This document shows positions 62,578 to 64,000 of a DNA stretch of 64,000 bases, piece after piece. Where the stretch lies: NCBI RefSeq assembly GCF_040549045.1, contig NZ_JBEWTB010000002.1, positions 1,023,501 through 1,087,500 on the forward strand, in the 5' to 3' direction. A program made the position numbers and the translations under genes. The notes beneath the pieces are model-generated. The model ran no database searches. It had not been told where the DNA came from and saw only the letters and a list, made by a program, of their open reading frames with translations. Position 1 is the stretch's first letter. Every line of letters starts with the position of its first letter. The stretch is from Endozoicomonas sp. NE40 (GTDB lineage Bacteria; Pseudomonadota; Gammaproteobacteria; Pseudomonadales; Endozoicomonadaceae).

Positions 62578-62938
62578 TACTTTTGTTACTTTCCCTCAAC
62601 CCACGCTGCCACCCGACTATTCAAGGAGGAGCCATTTATACCAGAGCCTCTAATCCTCAATTGTCCGAGTTCACTCCAAGGGTATTACTGCGGATCACGC
62701 TGAGACATTTACGTACATGAAGGGGCTCTATCCATCTTGTCACAATCATGCATCCTTGCAAAAATGCCACTGTGATAGCTAGTTGCCCCATTTGAACTGA
62801 CTATTATCTGAAAGTATTCGTGCTTTTAAGGCTGGTGAAAGGCAATTCTCTTCAGTTTTAATTGGAGCATTTTTGAAAAACAGATGCTGTTGATCTGAAA
62901 AGCCAATCAAGAAAAGCAGCCAGTTATTTTTTTATACT
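62578..62938. other. Gap of about 360 bp with no recognised gene
   Basis: AT-rich region before the bestrophin-like gene. I saw no terminator, repeat or operator that I can support, apart from an AAGGAGGAG stretch near 62622 not followed by a credible gene. Confidence 0.55.
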
Positions 62939-63886
62939 ATGATAATTTACGATTCTAAAAAGTGGAATTCTCTTTTCACCACCTTATTCAAGACCTATAA
63001 ATACAGCTACAACATGCGCCAGCTGTTAAGGTTTATTTTTTATACTACTTTGTATGCTATCAGCGCCACTCTGCTGAATATGCACTATCTGGCTGATCTA
63101 TATCAGATCGATACAGATTTCTTTTCATTGATCGGTGTTATTCTATCCCTGTTTCTGGTGTTTCGCTTAAACTCCGGGTACTACCGCTGGTGGGAAGGAA
63201 GAAAAGCATGGGGAGCACTGGTAAACGATTCCCGATCCCTTTCTTTGAAGCTAGATTCAATCATCCCAATTGAAGACATGAATAAAAGAAGATATTTTGG
63301 AAGGCATATTTCCAATTTCTGCATGTCACTCGTTCTTCATTTAAGAGACAGCACAGACCTCAACAAGTACCATCTGGAAAAAAGTGACAAGGCTGATGAA
63401 ATTGCTGAGTTCAAACATCATCCAAATAAGTTTGGCTCCAAGCTCTTTAGAGAACTGGAGGCCATGCATAAAAACAATAATATTTCAGATTTCGACAAAT
63501 ATTTTTGCAATAAGCTGGTACAGCGATTCATCGATACACTAGGCACGTGCGAACGAATTAAAAAAACACCCATTCCATTTTCACACAGCACTTTCATTAA
63601 GCTATTTATCGTAATTTACATTATAATTTTGCCCTTTGGTCTGGCCAATGTATTTGGCTACTTAACCATTCCAGCTGTAATGGTAATGGCTTTTGCCATG
63701 ATAGGTATTGAAGTCATTTCAGAGGAAATCGAAAATCCATTCGGGACCGATGCCAATGACCTGCCTATCGGATTCATTACCGATACAATTACCGAGAATG
63801 TATTTGAAGTATTAGGAATCGATCACGAAATTGGCTACACGGCTAAAAAATACTCTCTGGCCGAAGAGGCCGAGATAATACATTAA
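62939..63886 (+). CDS. Bestrophin-like anion channel family protein (YneE-like)
   Basis: 315 aa (E. coli YneE 304). Four hydrophobic segments near residues 28-46, 58-76, 215-235 and 240-260. Family motifs are FRLNSGYYRWWEGRKAWGAL, LVNDSRSL, IPFSHSTFIKLF and the C-terminal EIENPFGTDANDLP (residues 273-286), which matches the acidic bestrophin motif. Expected inner-membrane anion channel, pentameric by analogy. AT-rich compared with its neighbours. Its start follows a long intergenic gap and lacks a strong ribosome site. Confidence 0.9.
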   Translation: MIIYDSKKWNSLFTTLFKTYKYSYNMRQLLRFIFYTTLYAISATLLNMHYLADLYQIDTDFFSLIGVILSLFLVFRLNSGYYRWWEGRKAWGALVNDSRSLSLKLDSIIPIEDMNKRRYFGRHISNFCMSLVLHLRDSTDLNKYHLEKSDKADEIAEFKHHPNKFGSKLFRELEAMHKNNNISDFDKYFCNKLVQRFIDTLGTCERIKKTPIPFSHSTFIKLFIVIYIIILPFGLANVFGYLTIPAVMVMAFAMIGIEVISEEIENPFGTDANDLPIGFITDTITENVFEVLGIDHEIGYTAKKYSLAEEAEIIH

Positions 63887-63891
63887 ATTAC

Positions 63892-64000
63892 TTATACCAA
63901 TCAAAATAATTAGCTTCGTTATGAGCATGACTTTCTGGGCGGTTAGGCAAGGCGGTGTGAGGAGTCATAGCCGTAGCTATGGCGACGATCACCAACGCAG
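63892..64000. repeat. Probable dispersed repeat or MITE, cut by window end
   Basis: Begins TTATACCAATCA, a terminus also found at 5482-5493, then a GC-richer segment with a CATAGC/GCTATG hairpin (63965-63980). The style (non-coding, terminal motif shared with another site, internal palindrome) is that of a small dispersed element. Only one end is visible. Confidence 0.35.

Overview
The window reads as a chromosomal segment of a marine, probably animal-associated gammaproteobacterium of the Oceanospirillales/Endozoicomonas type. This placement is inferred from the gene set (htpX, rnd-ycgL-ycgN, queF, yadGH, an OmpR/EnvZ pair), the abundance of phosphotransferase (PTS) sugar genes, secreted proteins of unknown function and a candidate OTU-like protease; no rRNA or tRNA gene is present to confirm it. 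I saw no transposase, integrase or CRISPR array.

Layout. 0-14.5 kb: housekeeping genes (HtpX protease, RNase D, YcgL, YcgN, a YdjA-type nitroreductase, a membrane adenylate cyclase, QueF, an ABC-2 exporter pair, a frameshifted YfcH-type epimerase), interrupted at 1.7-5.5 kb by a secreted protein of unknown function and a protein with an OTU-like Cys/His protease signature. 14.5-20.6 kb: a beta-glucoside/chitooligosaccharide block (ChbA-type EIIA, AscG-like LacI regulator, GH4 6-phospho-glycosidase, ChbG deacetylase, PtsG-like EIICB). 20.6-27.1 kb: CutC, an orphan Hcp, several small secreted proteins or lipoproteins, an AraC regulator and a serine hydrolase. 27.2-37.6 kb: central glycolysis and PTS genes (crr, pfkA, pyk, gap, ptsH, nagE), an orphan sugar-binding protein and the first of three nearly identical ptsG genes.

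37.7-59.6 kb is the most striking part. It holds homologues of the E. coli ygjH-ebgR-ebgA-ygjI-ygjK neighbourhood in rearranged order: a YgjH tRNA-binding protein, a lacA-like acetyltransferase split in two by about 2.35 kb of foreign sequence, a GH2 beta-galactosidase, a YgjI-like permease and an EbgR-like repressor. Two tandem copies of a three-gene module follow: GH63 glucosidase lipoprotein (YgjK-like), outer-membrane porin, PtsG glucose permease. Each module has the same two intercistronic hairpins and a strong terminator. A coherent reading is that an oligosaccharide enters through the porin, glucose is released in the periplasm by the GH63 enzyme, and PtsG takes it up with Crr and HPr, both encoded in the window, feeding the glycolytic genes nearby. 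59.6-64 kb: an OmpR/EnvZ-type two-component system, a small conserved protein, a bestrophin-like channel and the start of a probable dispersed repeat.

Two regulatory themes recur. An AACCGGTT-centred LacI-type operator lies before both the chb-like block and nagE. Short tandem duplications (12-38 bp) sit at many gene starts and stops, and one of them has changed the C-terminus of the second GH63 gene.
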